Notes: a model not told the origin generated them from the letters alone. A stretch of 64,000 nucleotides of DNA from an uncultured Collinsella sp. (GCA_958452935.1 CAUDVX010000003.1:62001-126000); one strand, 5' to 3'. Positions 18,125 through 27,993 are shown, numbered from the stretch's first letter. Translations and numbers: made by a program.

Positions 18125-20313
18125 TCGATGCGCCCGACCACGCCGCTCAGGAGCGGGACAATCGTTCGACAGGGGCATGGCTCCTTGTCGCTCTGCTGGG
18201 GATAGCGCTCTCGGTTGTTGCCGGCATGATGAGCTACGATTACACGACGGCCCAAGCCGAGCAGCGCTTTGCCGACGTTGTCGATTACGTGGCGACGCAG
18301 AGCCTTTCCTACGATGCATTCAACAGCGCCTATACGACCAAAAACCTGATTCGCGTTATGGAGATCGCCGGAGAGGCTGCCCGCGATATGGAGCGCGACG
18401 GTTCGGTGGATAACGCCATGCTGGAGCAATACGCCGACCAGTTCAACGTGAGCGCGCTGATCGTGACGGACGCATCGGGCAATTTGGTGTCCGAGTCCTC
18501 GACGGGCGATGTGGACTACGGGTCGCTCGCTACGTATCTCAAAGAATCACCCGTGCTTGAGGTGGCAACTCATCCGCTTAAGTCCTATACTGCCCGCATC
18601 ACGCTTGCGGATGATTCGGTCGCAGACATTGGCTGCGTGACTCGGCAGGATGGCGAGGGCATCGTTATCGCGGTAAGGCATCAGAGCGCGAAAGCGGTTG
18701 CAAGCAATACACTCAAACTGCAGAGCTTGCTTGATGGCTATGAAACCATCGATAGCGACAATATCGTGATCGAAAGCGACGGCAAGGTCGTTGCGACCAA
18801 TGCCGTTGAACCCACCGTATTGGGCGTGTTCGATCTGCCTGCGACGGATGTCTTTATTGTCGACGGTATTAAGGATCGATGCCTGGCTGGTAAGGTTAGA
18901 TTGGTTAACGCCGACGGCGAGTGGTATTTGGGCACATTTGGAAAAGCGCACAAATTCTATGTGTACACCTATGCCTCGGCGCAGCGCTACTTTGAGGTCG
19001 CCGCGGCTGTTGCCGCCGGCGTGCTGGTGCTCTACGGCGGTGTTATAGCCGTTGTTGTGACGGTGCGTCGCCGCGCTGATCGTCGACGTTTGACGGACTT
19101 GCTGCAGCAGGAGCGCGACTATGGCGACAAGCTGGCAAAGGCGGCGTGTGAGGCCTCGTCTGCCAACTCGGCAAAGACGGAGTTTTTGCGTCGCATGAGC
19201 CACGATCTGCGCACGCCCATCAACGGCATTCGCGGCATGGTCGAGGTTGGCGATGCCAATGCGGACGATCTGCAAAAGCAGACTGAGTGCCGCTCAAAGA
19301 TCTGGACGGCATCGGGACTGCTGCTCGACCTTGCCAACGAGGCCCTGGATATGAGTCGCCTGGAGAGCGGGCAAATCGATCTGGAGCTTGTTCCCACAAA
19401 CTTGGTGACCCTCAACCACGAGGTGCGCGATATTCTGGAGCGCCAGGCCGAGGAGCGTCTGGTGACAATTATCTGCGACCAGCAGACGCTTAATCATCCC
19501 TATGCGCGGGTGAGCGTGACGCACCTCAAGCGCTTGTTGCTCAATATTGCCGGCAATGCCGTCAAGTACAACCGCCAGGGCGGCTATGTTCGCCTGGTGT
19601 GCCGCGAGGTGGAGCCAGCGGATGGCGTCCCCGTCTATGAATACACGATCGCCGACAACGGTATTGGCATGAGCGAGGAGTTCCAACAGCGCCTCTACGA
19701 GCCGTTTTGCCGTGAGGGGCAACAGGTGGAAGGCGCTTCATCGGGAACTGGCCTGGGCGCGCCTATCGCAAAACAGTTGGTCGAGCTTATGGGCGGAACC
19801 ATGAGTTTTACGAGCGTCTTGGGGCAGGGGACGACGTTTACCATCCGCCTGCCGTTCGAGAAATGCAAGCGCTCCGAGATTCCTCAGGCTGTGCGCGTGG
19901 ACGCGGGAGACGGCGATGCACTCCAGGGCTTGCGCGTTTTGCTCGTAGAGGATAACGATCTGAATGCCGAGATCGCGCAGTTTACGCTCAGCCGTGCCGG
20001 TGCCGTCGTGACACACGCTAGGGATGGTGAGTCTGCCGTCGAGATGTTTGCCGCGAGCGTGCCGCACGAGTACGACGTGGTGTTGATGGACATCATGATG
20101 CCGGGCATCGATGGCCTTGAGGCCACACGTCAGATTCGAGCACTCGATCGCGAGGATGCCGCGACCACGCCGATTATCGCCGTGAGCGCCAACGCCTTTG
20201 CCGACGACCGCAGGCTTTCGCGTGAGGCGGGCATGAACGCGCACCTGAGTAAACCCGTGAGCTCGCAGGAGCTCATTGAGGCGCTTGCGCACATAGCCGC
20301 CGACGCTCTATAA
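18121..20313 (+). CDS. Hybrid sensor histidine kinase with receiver domain
   Basis: This protein has 730 residues. A transmembrane helix near 20-40 and another near 295-320 enclose a Cache-like extracytoplasmic sensor domain of ~250 residues. A coiled linker leads to HisKA with H361 in RRMSHDLRTP, then an ATPase domain (GNAVKYN; DNGIGM; GTGLGAPIA). A C-terminal receiver carries D657 in LMDIMMPG and K in HLSKPV. It is coupled by a four-base overlap to the substrate-binding lipoprotein. No histidine-phosphotransfer or DNA-binding domain is present, so the output partner must lie elsewhere. Confidence 0.93.
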   Translation: MIDAPDHAAQERDNRSTGAWLLVALLGIALSVVAGMMSYDYTTAQAEQRFADVVDYVATQSLSYDAFNSAYTTKNLIRVMEIAGEAARDMERDGSVDNAMLEQYADQFNVSALIVTDASGNLVSESSTGDVDYGSLATYLKESPVLEVATHPLKSYTARITLADDSVADIGCVTRQDGEGIVIAVRHQSAKAVASNTLKLQSLLDGYETIDSDNIVIESDGKVVATNAVEPTVLGVFDLPATDVFIVDGIKDRCLAGKVRLVNADGEWYLGTFGKAHKFYVYTYASAQRYFEVAAAVAAGVLVLYGGVIAVVVTVRRRADRRRLTDLLQQERDYGDKLAKAACEASSANSAKTEFLRRMSHDLRTPINGIRGMVEVGDANADDLQKQTECRSKIWTASGLLLDLANEALDMSRLESGQIDLELVPTNLVTLNHEVRDILERQAEERLVTIICDQQTLNHPYARVSVTHLKRLLLNIAGNAVKYNRQGGYVRLVCREVEPADGVPVYEYTIADNGIGMSEEFQQRLYEPFCREGQQVEGASSGTGLGAPIAKQLVELMGGTMSFTSVLGQGTTFTIRLPFEKCKRSEIPQAVRVDAGDGDALQGLRVLLVEDNDLNAEIAQFTLSRAGAVVTHARDGESAVEMFAASVPHEYDVVLMDIMMPGIDGLEATRQIRALDREDAATTPIIAVSANAFADDRRLSREAGMNAHLSKPVSSQELIEALAHIAADAL

Positions 20314-20315
20314 GC

Positions 20316-20355
20316 ATATGGCCTGGTTCCAAGGTGGGTTGGAACCAGGCCATAT
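20316..20355. terminator. Strong bidirectional-type hairpin between convergent genes
   Basis: A perfect 17-bp stem (ATATGGCCTGGTTCCAA) has a 6-base loop. It lies three bases after the hybrid kinase stop and before the end of the convergent flavin-binding gene. Confidence 0.8.
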
Positions 20356-20382
20356 TGTTATTGATGAGGCCTGCTGAGGGGC

Positions 20383-20862
20383 TTACTTTTCCTGAATCTG
20401 CTTGCCGCAGAGATGCTCAATCGTAATCTCGTAGAGCTGGACGCCCTTAATGTCCTTGGCGATTTCCTCTTCGACTTCCTCGGCGGAAGGGTAGTACTTA
20501 AGGGCGAGCTGGCGGACTTTGTCTTCGATAAACGCGGGAGTGTCGTTCGCCAGGCGACAGCGGCCAAAGACCACGGTACTCATAACGTAGGGAGCCCAGT
20601 CACCGTCCTTGTGCCACTCGTTGCCGTAAACGGTAAAGCAGACCTTGTCATCGCGCTTGAGTGCGTCGACCTTGTGGCCGGCTTTGGCGCCATGGAAATA
20701 AATCTTGTCGTGCTCGGCGTCAAAGAAGTAGTTGACGGGAATGGCGTACGGGTAGCCATCGTCGCCGTTGACGGCAAAGACGCCGCGCTTGCAGGTAGCG
20801 AGCAGTTCGCGCGCTTCCTCGTCAGTGATGGCGCGTTTCTTTCGACGTAAGGGCCTAAACAT
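20383..20862 (-). CDS. Pyridoxamine 5'-phosphate oxidase-like flavin-binding protein
   Basis: The 159-residue protein has the split-barrel flavin-binding fold. The pattern is CKRGVFAVNGDDGYPYAIPVNYFFD, IYFHGAKAGHKVDAL, KVCFTVYG, and a VVFGRCRL strand. This corresponds to the NimA-like branch of the family, whose members bind FMN or heme and sometimes reduce nitro compounds. ATG 20862 has AAAGGAAG six bases upstream. The substrate is not predictable. It ends facing the hybrid kinase with a shared terminator between them. Confidence 0.88.
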   Translation of the reverse strand: MFRPLRRKKRAITDEEARELLATCKRGVFAVNGDDGYPYAIPVNYFFDAEHDKIYFHGAKAGHKVDALKRDDKVCFTVYGNEWHKDGDWAPYVMSTVVFGRCRLANDTPAFIEDKVRQLALKYYPSAEEVEEEIAKDIKGVQLYEITIEHLCGKQIQEK

Positions 20863-20904
20863 CGTTGGCTTCCTTTCTGGTCGTGCGTGGTGGTTGAGCA
20901 CAAA

Positions 20905-23709
20905 CTATAGCGAAACGGATCCGTTTTTCTTGATGCGGGCGAGTATGTTTTTGAGCTTGTTAAAGTCGAGCGGTTTGGACAGATGGGCGTTCATGCCGGC
21001 GTCGTGTGCCGCCTTGGCGTCCTCGGCAAAGGCATTGGCGGTGAGCGCGATGATGGGGATATCGGCTGCATCGACCTTCTCGCTCAGGCGAATCGCGCGG
21101 GTTGCCTCGTAACCGTCCATGTCCGGCATCATAATGTCCATCAGGATCGCATCGAAGCTGCCGGCGGGATGAGACAGGTACAGATCGACGACTTCGTTGC
21201 CGTTGACGGCGCGGGTGACCACGACGCCCTCGGATTCTAGCAGCGTCTGGGCAATCTCGGCATTCAATTCGTTGTCTTCGGCGAGCAGCACGTTCATGTC
21301 GGCGAGCGAGCAGTCGAGCGCCCTCTCGACCGTATTCGCCCGCGCCCGGGGGTTCTTGTCGATATCGAGCGGAATTTCCACGTAGAACGTGGTGCCCACA
21401 TGGAGTTCGCTGGTGACTTCGATGGTGCCGCCCATCAGTTCAATAAGCGACTTGACGATTGGCATGCCCATGCCGGTTCCTTGGAACTTGCTGCGCGCAT
21501 CGTCACCTTCTTGGGCAAACGGCTCATAGATATGCTTTAAAAACTCGGGAGCCATGCCAATGCCGGTATCCGAAACGCTAAAGCAAAAGAGCGCGCGCCC
21601 GTTATCGAGTGGCTTGGTCTGTGAACTAAAGGTGACGGAGCCGCCGTGCTTGTTGTACTTAATGCTGTTGTCTAACAGGTTGATCATGACCTGTCGGATA
21701 TGGGTGGGACTGCCGATTACGTATGGCCCCGTGGCGTACGGCAGACTATTGTCCTGCATTGTGATGCCGTTACTGGACGCGCGGAGCTTGCACAGCACCA
21801 GCGTATCATCACAAAGCTCTTTGAGGTTAAAAGGCGCATGTTCCAGTGTTAGCTTGCGGTCTTCGATTTTTCCCATCTCGAGGATGTCGTTGATCAGCGA
21901 GAGCAGGTGATTGGCGGCAACGCGCGCCTTGGCACGGCTCTCGCGGGCGACTTGCATATCGCCTTCCTTCAATTCTTCAATTTCGATAAGGCCCAGGATA
22001 CCGTTGAGCGGCGTACGGATGTCGTGGCTCATGCGCGTGAGGAATGCCGTCTTAGCGGCGTTGGCAGCATCGGCTTTTTTGCGCTCGGTTCGAGCGCGCA
22101 CGAGCGCCCAGATGAGCAGGACGATGCCGACCGACAACATACCGATGAGGGTAGCTGCAATGGCGGTGCGGTTGCGGTAAAGGAATTGAAGCGTGTTGGA
22201 TTCCTGGGCCGTGTACGACGTGGAGGAGAAATTGCTCGCGGAGAGCGATTCTCCGGCATTGATGATGCCCTTGTTGATGATTCCCAACAGCTCGGGCTTG
22301 CCGCGCGACATCAAGCACGCGAGGTCACAGGTGTCAGGGAGCTCGACCGTCTCGCAGTCCTCGAGATCATAACGGTCACCGATGGTTTTTACGCGTGAAC
22401 TGGGAGCGACGATGCAGTGTGCCGTTCCCTTCCTGAGGGCGTCGAACGCTTCATCGTCGGATTGGTATTCGGTTACGGTCGCTGTGGGGAACAGACTTTC
22501 AAGTGCATTTTTGTTGACAAACGATGATTTGGTGCAGGCGATGTTCTGAAGGTCTTTGTTCAGGTTGCTGCCGGTGTGGATGGCGGTGAGGGACATGGTC
22601 CCCAACGATACCGACTGCACAACGCCTGATTGCTCGGCGAACCAGTAATCTCGGTATGCCGGCAGCGCAACGTCTATGCTTCCCTCTGACAGGGCCTTTG
22701 ACATCATCTTGTAGCTATCAAAGGCGACGGTTTTGACCGTAATGCCAAATTTATCGTGTAGCGTCGTCGCAAGCGATGTGAGCGAGCCTTCCATTTCGCC
22801 GTTTTCGTCTTCGTTGCAGTAGGGGAGTTTGCCCGTAATGTAGCCGAGCGTGATGGTGTTGTCATTTGCTTTGAGCCAGGAACGTTCGGGGCCGTTGAGC
22901 GATGATGAACCGCTGTTTTGGGCCGAGTAGTTAGATTTGACTTCGTCGATATAGCGTGGGTTGACGCGGGCGATTGCCGACATGGCGGCATTGATGTCGT
23001 CCATCAGGTCGGGGCGGCTTTTGGGGACGGCAAAATAGTAGTCGCTCGAACCAATGTAGAACATGGGGGAGGCGCTGGGCGACGAGGCCGTGTCGTTCAT
23101 GATAATGGCATCGACCTCGTTGTTTGCGAGCGCGTCAAAGAGAACGGAGTTCCCGTCATACTCCCTGTATGTGCAGGTGATTCCTTCGTTGGCGGGCCAC
23201 TGCTGGCCAACGAAGGTTTGCATAACGCCGGGGTTGCAGCCGATGGTAAGGCCTTGGAGCGCTTGGGGGTCACCCTTGGCCAGATCGTCGCGCTCGGGCT
23301 TGGCGTAGATGTAGTAGCGCTCGGTGCCCTCGGGGTTCGAGGAAAAGAGCAGCTTTTGGGCGCGTTCCTCGGAGTAGGAGATGTTGGGCATGAGGTCGAT
23401 CTCGCCCGCCTCGAGCATGTCCATAAGTTCGGTGAAGGTGCCGGAGACGTATTCGTACCGCCAGCCGGGCGTGTAGTACGACAGGGTCTGGAGGTACTCG
23501 TAACCCCATCCCGAGAGACGCTCGCCGGGGGTGCCGTCCTGGAAGCCCTCGTTGTTGACGAGCCAACCAACGCGGACCGTCTTGACTGGCTGATCGGTGT
23601 TGGCGGCATAGACGGGGGCGGGCGCGGCGGCGCTCAGCACGGTAAGCGCGACAAGCACGATGACCAAGGCGCGAGATATAACTAAACGAAGGGCGACGGT
23701 AGCTCTCAC
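20905..23709 (-). CDS. BvgS-like hybrid sensor kinase with two fused substrate-binding domains
   Basis: This protein has about 934 residues. GTG 23709 has AGGA six bases upstream; an ATG at 23742 is the alternative. A signal-like helix is followed by two tandem type-3 solute-binding domains (about 45-260 and 275-505). A transmembrane helix lies near 530. The kinase core has H562 in TRMSHDIRTP, then NLLDNSIKYN, DTGIGM and GTGMGMPI. A receiver domain carries D858 in LMDIMMPD and K in HLSKPL. The layout is that of BvgS/EvgS-type sensors. Its kinase and receiver resemble the separately encoded system at 17255-20313. No dedicated output regulator is adjacent. Confidence 0.93.
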   Translation of the reverse strand: MRATVALRLVISRALVIVLVALTVLSAAAPAPVYAANTDQPVKTVRVGWLVNNEGFQDGTPGERLSGWGYEYLQTLSYYTPGWRYEYVSGTFTELMDMLEAGEIDLMPNISYSEERAQKLLFSSNPEGTERYYIYAKPERDDLAKGDPQALQGLTIGCNPGVMQTFVGQQWPANEGITCTYREYDGNSVLFDALANNEVDAIIMNDTASSPSASPMFYIGSSDYYFAVPKSRPDLMDDINAAMSAIARVNPRYIDEVKSNYSAQNSGSSSLNGPERSWLKANDNTITLGYITGKLPYCNEDENGEMEGSLTSLATTLHDKFGITVKTVAFDSYKMMSKALSEGSIDVALPAYRDYWFAEQSGVVQSVSLGTMSLTAIHTGSNLNKDLQNIACTKSSFVNKNALESLFPTATVTEYQSDDEAFDALRKGTAHCIVAPSSRVKTIGDRYDLEDCETVELPDTCDLACLMSRGKPELLGIINKGIINAGESLSASNFSSTSYTAQESNTLQFLYRNRTAIAATLIGMLSVGIVLLIWALVRARTERKKADAANAAKTAFLTRMSHDIRTPLNGILGLIEIEELKEGDMQVARESRAKARVAANHLLSLINDILEMGKIEDRKLTLEHAPFNLKELCDDTLVLCKLRASSNGITMQDNSLPYATGPYVIGSPTHIRQVMINLLDNSIKYNKHGGSVTFSSQTKPLDNGRALFCFSVSDTGIGMAPEFLKHIYEPFAQEGDDARSKFQGTGMGMPIVKSLIELMGGTIEVTSELHVGTTFYVEIPLDIDKNPRARANTVERALDCSLADMNVLLAEDNELNAEIAQTLLESEGVVVTRAVNGNEVVDLYLSHPAGSFDAILMDIMMPDMDGYEATRAIRLSEKVDAADIPIIALTANAFAEDAKAAHDAGMNAHLSKPLDFNKLKNILARIKKNGSVSL

Positions 23710-23796
23710 GTGCAATCCTAACGAATCGAGACAATACCACATAAGGATACCAGCTCAGCCTGCCTAGCCGGCGGCTGCACCGCTAAACGCTCCCGC

Positions 23797-23854
23797 CCGG
23801 CAGTTGGGGACAGTCCCTTTCTGCCGGCACAAAAGGAACGTCCCTAACTGCCGG
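23797..23854. repeat. GGGAC-core palindrome, CCGGCAGTT class
   Basis: The arms CCGGCAGTTGGGGAC and GTCCCTAACTGCCGG (one mismatch) enclose an inner CAGTCCCTTTCTGCCGG segment. It lies between the fused sensor kinase and the channel gene. Confidence 0.8.
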
Positions 23855-23907
23855 TTGTGGGACAATACCGAGCAAACGTGATTGGGCGTCTGGGAAAAGG
23901 GGTCGCG

Positions 23908-24333
23908 ATGAACAAGTTGAGGACGCTTGCCGACGTGTTGCGCCAGGCTGGCTTTGCGCGCATCACGGGCCTGTTTCTTATCTTTTACCTGCTATGTTCG
24001 ACGGCCGTCTGGCTGTCCGAGCCTACGACCCTCACCTTTGGCGATGGACTTTGGTTTAGCTTCGAGACGGTCTCGACCATCGGCTTTGGCGATATCCCGG
24101 CCGAAACGCCGGTTGCCCGCGCCATTACCGTTGTCCTGAGCGTTATCAGCATCTTCTACATCGCCATGCTCACGGGTGTGGCGGTGAACTACTGCAATAC
24201 GCTCATCAAGCTGCGCCAAAAGGACACCATGGCGCGCTTTATGGACGATCTGGAGCATTTGGAAGAGCTCGATCGTGACGAGCTCGCCGACCTGTCGCGC
24301 CGCGTGCGCGAGTATCGTCGACGCCAGCGCTAA
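23908..24333 (+). CDS. Two-helix potassium channel-like protein
   Basis: The 141-residue protein has two transmembrane helices (about 20-38 and 68-95) around a pore loop with the selectivity filter TIGFGD. This is the Ion_trans_2 pattern of simple K+ channels. The C-terminal ~35 residues are charged and helical. ATG 23908 has AAAAGGGG six bases upstream. It should form a tetrameric inner-membrane channel. A GACAAT box at 23861 may be its -10 element. The LOG-family gene follows after 35 bases and may be co-transcribed. Confidence 0.9.
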   Translation: MNKLRTLADVLRQAGFARITGLFLIFYLLCSTAVWLSEPTTLTFGDGLWFSFETVSTIGFGDIPAETPVARAITVVLSVISIFYIAMLTGVAVNYCNTLIKLRQKDTMARFMDDLEHLEELDRDELADLSRRVREYRRRQR

Positions 24334-24368
24334 AACGAACGTCGTGCGCCACAACAAGGGGGACTGAA

Positions 24369-24902
24369 ATGAATATCACCGTGTATCTGGGCGCCAGTGC
24401 CGGCAATGACCCGGCATTTCTGCCCGCGGTACAGGAACTAGGCAGCTGGATTGGCGCCAACGGACACGCGCTGGTATACGGCGGGTCCAAGTCGGGACTG
24501 ATGGGCGCGCTCGCCGATAGCGTACTCGAGGCAGGTGGACACGTGACGGGTGTTGAGCCGAGCTTTTTTATCGAGGCCGAGTTTCAACATGACGGTATCG
24601 ACGACCTCATCGTGACGAGCGATATGGCCGAGCGTAAAGCCAAGATGATCGAGCTTGGCGATGCCTTCATTGCCTTTCCCGGCGGGACGGGCACGCTCGA
24701 GGAGATTGCCGAGGTTATGTCCGCGGTGTCGTTGGGGCACCTGAGTGCTCCGCGCATCCTGTATAACCTGGACGGTTACTACAACGACCTCAAGGCACTG
24801 CTCGGGCACATGATTGATAAAGGGCTATCGAGCCCACGGCGCCAGCAGGGCATCTACTTTGCCGACGATTTGAGCGAGATTGCTTCGATTATCAACGGAT
24901 AA
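24369..24902 (+). CDS. LOG-family protein (TIGR00730 type, nucleotide phosphoribohydrolase-like)
   Basis: This 177-residue Rossmann-type protein has the family hallmarks: YLGASAGNDP at the N-terminus, YGGSKSGLMG, MAERKAKM with the catalytic Arg, and the diagnostic PGGTGTLEE box. LOG proteins cleave N6-modified adenosine monophosphates to a base and ribose 5-phosphate; many bacterial members are otherwise uncharacterised. The ribosome binding site AGGGGGAC precedes ATG 24369. Confidence 0.92.
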   Translation: MNITVYLGASAGNDPAFLPAVQELGSWIGANGHALVYGGSKSGLMGALADSVLEAGGHVTGVEPSFFIEAEFQHDGIDDLIVTSDMAERKAKMIELGDAFIAFPGGTGTLEEIAEVMSAVSLGHLSAPRILYNLDGYYNDLKALLGHMIDKGLSSPRRQQGIYFADDLSEIASIING

Positions 24903-25027
24903 GTCTTGAGCCTGCCCCACTATGGCTCCCAATGGTGCCGTTCGCGGCGTGGATGGTTGGCTCGTTCGGGCAACGCTCGCTCTACAATAAAACGCATCTA
25001 TGTCGACTTTGACCGCGGGAGGACCCG

Positions 25028-26332
25028 ATGGATAACCTTGCCAAACCCACAAACCGCGCGCTGTTTTTAGTTAGCGTTGCCGTGACCGGTGCGTTCGCAG
25101 GTGCCGCGGTCTGGCTGTTCTTTTTTGCGATGGAGCACGGTATCGACTATCTATGGACCGAGATTCCGCACGCGCTGGGCGTCGCTTCGCCCGAGCTCGC
25201 GAACGGCCCGTTTGGCTTTTTGCCGTACCCGTTTTTCGTCTGCATGCTGGGCGGTCTGCTGATTGGCCTGTACGAAAAGATGACGGGCACCAAGACCGAT
25301 GACCTTAACCAGGTCATGACCAAGGTCAAACAGGATGGGTGCTACCCCTACGAAAATCTGGGCAAGCTGTCGCTTGCCGCGCTGTTGCCGCTGCTGTTTG
25401 GCGGCAGCATTGGACCGGAAGCTGGACTGACCGGCGTCATTGCGGGACTGTGCAGCTGGGTCGGCGATCGCATGCGTCGCTTTGGAGCCGAGTTTAGGGA
25501 ACTCACGCTGCTGGGTACCCAGGCTGCCCTGACGGCGCTCTTTACCGCACCCGTCTTTGGCTTTGTGGCTCCGCTCGCCGGTAGCGCCGACGGCCAGGGT
25601 GCCAATGATGCTGAGGACTCCGCATCCGACGAGATCACCATCAAGCTCCCCAAGGCGCAAAAGGCCGTGGTTTACGGCATTGCGATTGCCGGCGGTCTGG
25701 GTACCTACCTGCTGCTTGGCCAGCTTGTGGGCGGCGGCATGGGCATGCCGAGGTTTGAGGCCGCCGAGGTGGGCAACCTGGAGCTTGCTTGGCTCATTCC
25801 TCTTGCGCTGATCGGCACGGTCTGCGGCTGGCTGTACTTTGTCTCTGAGCACGCGAGCGAAGCATTTGCCCATGCAATAGGGGAACGTCCTGTCGTCAAG
25901 GCCATGCTAGCCGGTCTGGCGCTCGCCATCTGTGGCACGGTCCTGCCCTACACCATGTTTGCCGGCGAGACCCAGGCCGGTGTGCTCATGGAAACCTACC
26001 TGACCATCCCCGCCGGCATGCTGATCGCGACCGGTCTTGTTAAGGCCATGCTGACGCCCGCCCTCATCAACCTTGGTTGGCGTGGCGGCCACTTCTTCCC
26101 GGTTATCTTCTCGGGTGTGAGCTTGGGCTACGGCCTTGCCATCCTCACCGGCGCCGATCCGGTCTTTTGCGTCGCCGTCTGCACAGCCTCGATGATGGGC
26201 GCCGTCATGCGCCAACCCGTTATGGTCGTGGGCCTGTTGCTCATGTGCTTCCCGCTCAAAGGCATCGTCTGTATGATCATCGCCGCCGTCATCGCCGCCG
26301 GTATTCCGTTGCCCAAGCCGCTGCGCAAGTAG
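25028..26332 (+). CDS. ClC-family chloride channel or antiporter
   Basis: The 434-residue integral membrane protein has about ten hydrophobic helices. The ion-path signature GGSIGPEAGLTG is near residue 120, and a C-terminal GWRGGHFFPVIFSGVSLG corresponds to the GxFxP pore motif. No cytoplasmic CBS domains follow. The GSIGPE order of the first motif differs from the classic GREGP, as in a subgroup of ClC-like proteins. The ribosome binding site is GGGAGGA, and a TACAAT box is at 24983-24988. Whether it is a channel or an antiporter cannot be decided here. Confidence 0.9.
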   Translation: MDNLAKPTNRALFLVSVAVTGAFAGAAVWLFFFAMEHGIDYLWTEIPHALGVASPELANGPFGFLPYPFFVCMLGGLLIGLYEKMTGTKTDDLNQVMTKVKQDGCYPYENLGKLSLAALLPLLFGGSIGPEAGLTGVIAGLCSWVGDRMRRFGAEFRELTLLGTQAALTALFTAPVFGFVAPLAGSADGQGANDAEDSASDEITIKLPKAQKAVVYGIAIAGGLGTYLLLGQLVGGGMGMPRFEAAEVGNLELAWLIPLALIGTVCGWLYFVSEHASEAFAHAIGERPVVKAMLAGLALAICGTVLPYTMFAGETQAGVLMETYLTIPAGMLIATGLVKAMLTPALINLGWRGGHFFPVIFSGVSLGYGLAILTGADPVFCVAVCTASMMGAVMRQPVMVVGLLLMCFPLKGIVCMIIAAVIAAGIPLPKPLRK

Positions 26333-26416
26333 CACGGCGGCGCACGTCGGGGATATGCCATTTGTCACGGATTTGCGGGCGGCGATCGCGCCCTTCGTGG
26401 ATTGAGACTCGCGTGG

Positions 26417-27115
26417 CTACAGGTCGCGTACTCGATAAACCTTGGTGCTGACGGTGCAGCTGATTGCACATAGCGCGAGGGCCAGTACGGCAATTCCTGC
26501 GCACAGACCGCCAAGGACGGCAGGATCGGGATTCGCTCCGGCAATCGACATGAGCCAGTTGCTAATGGGGTTGGAAGAGCTCAGCATTGCCATGGTACCG
26601 CAGCCCATCAGGGCAAACAGGCCGACGGAAAGGCGCAGCGCCTCCATGTGTCCAAATCGAAAGAACAGCGGCTGTGCCAAAAACACCATCATGAGGGAGA
26701 TGAGCATCGATGCGGCGGAGGCTATTGTGATCTCAAAGACGGTCTGTCCCGTCGAAGGAATGCCCGTGTGATCGAAGAACGGAAGGGCGATGATGTTCAA
26801 AAGCACGGCGGCGCATGCCATGACGGCCGAGAAAGCAATAATGCACAGGTAGCGTGCGCAGATGATGTCTTTGCGCGAGAACGGCAGCGTTGCCCGATAG
26901 CGCTCCCAGCCGTTTTGGTTATCGTAGCCAGCCAGTGAGTTCATGAATATGATGGGTGACATGGCACTGACGGCGCAGGCGCCGGCGCTTATGCCGGAAT
27001 CACCGTCCGATGCGTTGGCGAGGGTCAACACGACGAATATAAACAGGCTGACGCCCGCGATGCTCGGGACGAGCGTGCGAACGATGGCGAGCTCGGATAT
27101 AAAGGCGCGTTTCAT
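26417..27115 (-). CDS. ABC-2 type transporter permease
   Basis: The 232-residue protein has about six transmembrane helices and the ABC-2/Ytr-type pattern: an N-terminal LAIVRTLVPSIAGVSLFI, then YRATLPFSRKDIICARY, a segment frequent in Firmicute and Actinobacterial exporters of this class. Its start overlaps the stop of the ATPase gene by four bases. Together with the ATPase and the GntR regulator it forms an exporter operon. The substrate is unknown; in relatives it is often antimicrobial peptides or cell-wall stress factors. Confidence 0.88.
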   Translation of the reverse strand: MKRAFISELAIVRTLVPSIAGVSLFIFVVLTLANASDGDSGISAGACAVSAMSPIIFMNSLAGYDNQNGWERYRATLPFSRKDIICARYLCIIAFSAVMACAAVLLNIIALPFFDHTGIPSTGQTVFEITIASAASMLISLMMVFLAQPLFFRFGHMEALRLSVGLFALMGCGTMAMLSSSNPISNWLMSIAGANPDPAVLGGLCAGIAVLALALCAISCTVSTKVYRVRDL

Positions 27116-27993
27116 TTCGAAGCCCCTTTCAGCGTGAGGCGCAGATAGTCATCAATGGTTGCCCGATCGCAGGGAATCTCGGGAAAGGCCTCGAGCGTTT
27201 CGCGACGGTTGGGTACGAGGACGTCCACGCTGTAGACGTGGTGGACGGCACGGGCGCCTTCGACGCAAGCCATAAGCTCGGCAGCCTGCGCTTGGGTACA
27301 GTGGGCGATGCCGGCGCGGTCGGTAATATCCTCGCGCGGTAGGTCAAAAATAATCGAGCCGTTATCGATGCAGATGACGCGGTCGGCGGCGCGATCGAGG
27401 TCGGATGTAATGTGGCTCGAGAGCAGCACGCTGTGCTGGCCGTCGGCGACAAAGGCAAGCAGCTCATCAAGCAGTTCCTCGCGTGCCATGGGATCGAGGC
27501 CCGCGGTGGCTTCGTCCAAAACGAGCAGCTTGGCATTGTGGCTGAGTGCACAGGCAAGCTGCAGTTTCATGCCCATGCCGCGGGAGAGGTCCTTGACTTT
27601 TGTCTTGGGATCGAGGCCAAACCGGTTGATGAATCCGGCGAACGTTTCGCGGTCCCACGTGGGGTACGCCGGGCCTACGAGCGACTCGATCTGGCCCACC
27701 TTGAGCGTGGAGGGGAAGGGGCATGTGTCCAGGACAAGACCGACGCGGGAGCGCAGGCAGCGCTGTGTCTCATCGGGCGCGTCGGCGCCACAGCGCTGCC
27801 CAAACAGGCGCACCTCGCCGGCATCGAGCTTTATAAGCCCGAGCACGGCGCGAATGGTCGTTGTCTTGCCGGCACCGTTAGCGCCCACAAAGCCAACAAT
27901 CTGGCCGGGCTCCACGGCGAGCGTGACATCACGCAGCGAAAAACAGTCGCTCACGCGGCGTGAGACACCTTTGAGTTCTAGCAAGTTTTGCAT
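27112..27993 (-). CDS. ABC transporter ATP-binding protein
   Basis: The 293-residue ATPase has Walker A GANGAGKTT, a signature region LSRGMGMKLQ (a variant of LSGGQ usual in ABC-2 exporters), Walker B LLVLDEATAGLDP and H-loop LLSSHI. The ~70-residue C-terminal tail may bind the permease. It is the middle gene of the GntR-ATPase-permease operon, with a four-base overlap to the permease and 23 bases after the regulator. Confidence 0.94.
   Translation of the reverse strand: MQNLLELKGVSRRVSDCFSLRDVTLAVEPGQIVGFVGANGAGKTTTIRAVLGLIKLDAGEVRLFGQRCGADAPDETQRCLRSRVGLVLDTCPFPSTLKVGQIESLVGPAYPTWDRETFAGFINRFGLDPKTKVKDLSRGMGMKLQLACALSHNAKLLVLDEATAGLDPMAREELLDELLAFVADGQHSVLLSSHITSDLDRAADRVICIDNGSIIFDLPREDITDRAGIAHCTQAQAAELMACVEGARAVHHVYSVDVLVPNRRETLEAFPEIPCDRATIDDYLRLTLKGASK

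Noticed and set aside
24903..25027. Fluoride riboswitch before the ClC gene
   Set aside because: A GGCUCC-like string is present but the aptamer consensus and pseudoknot are not.
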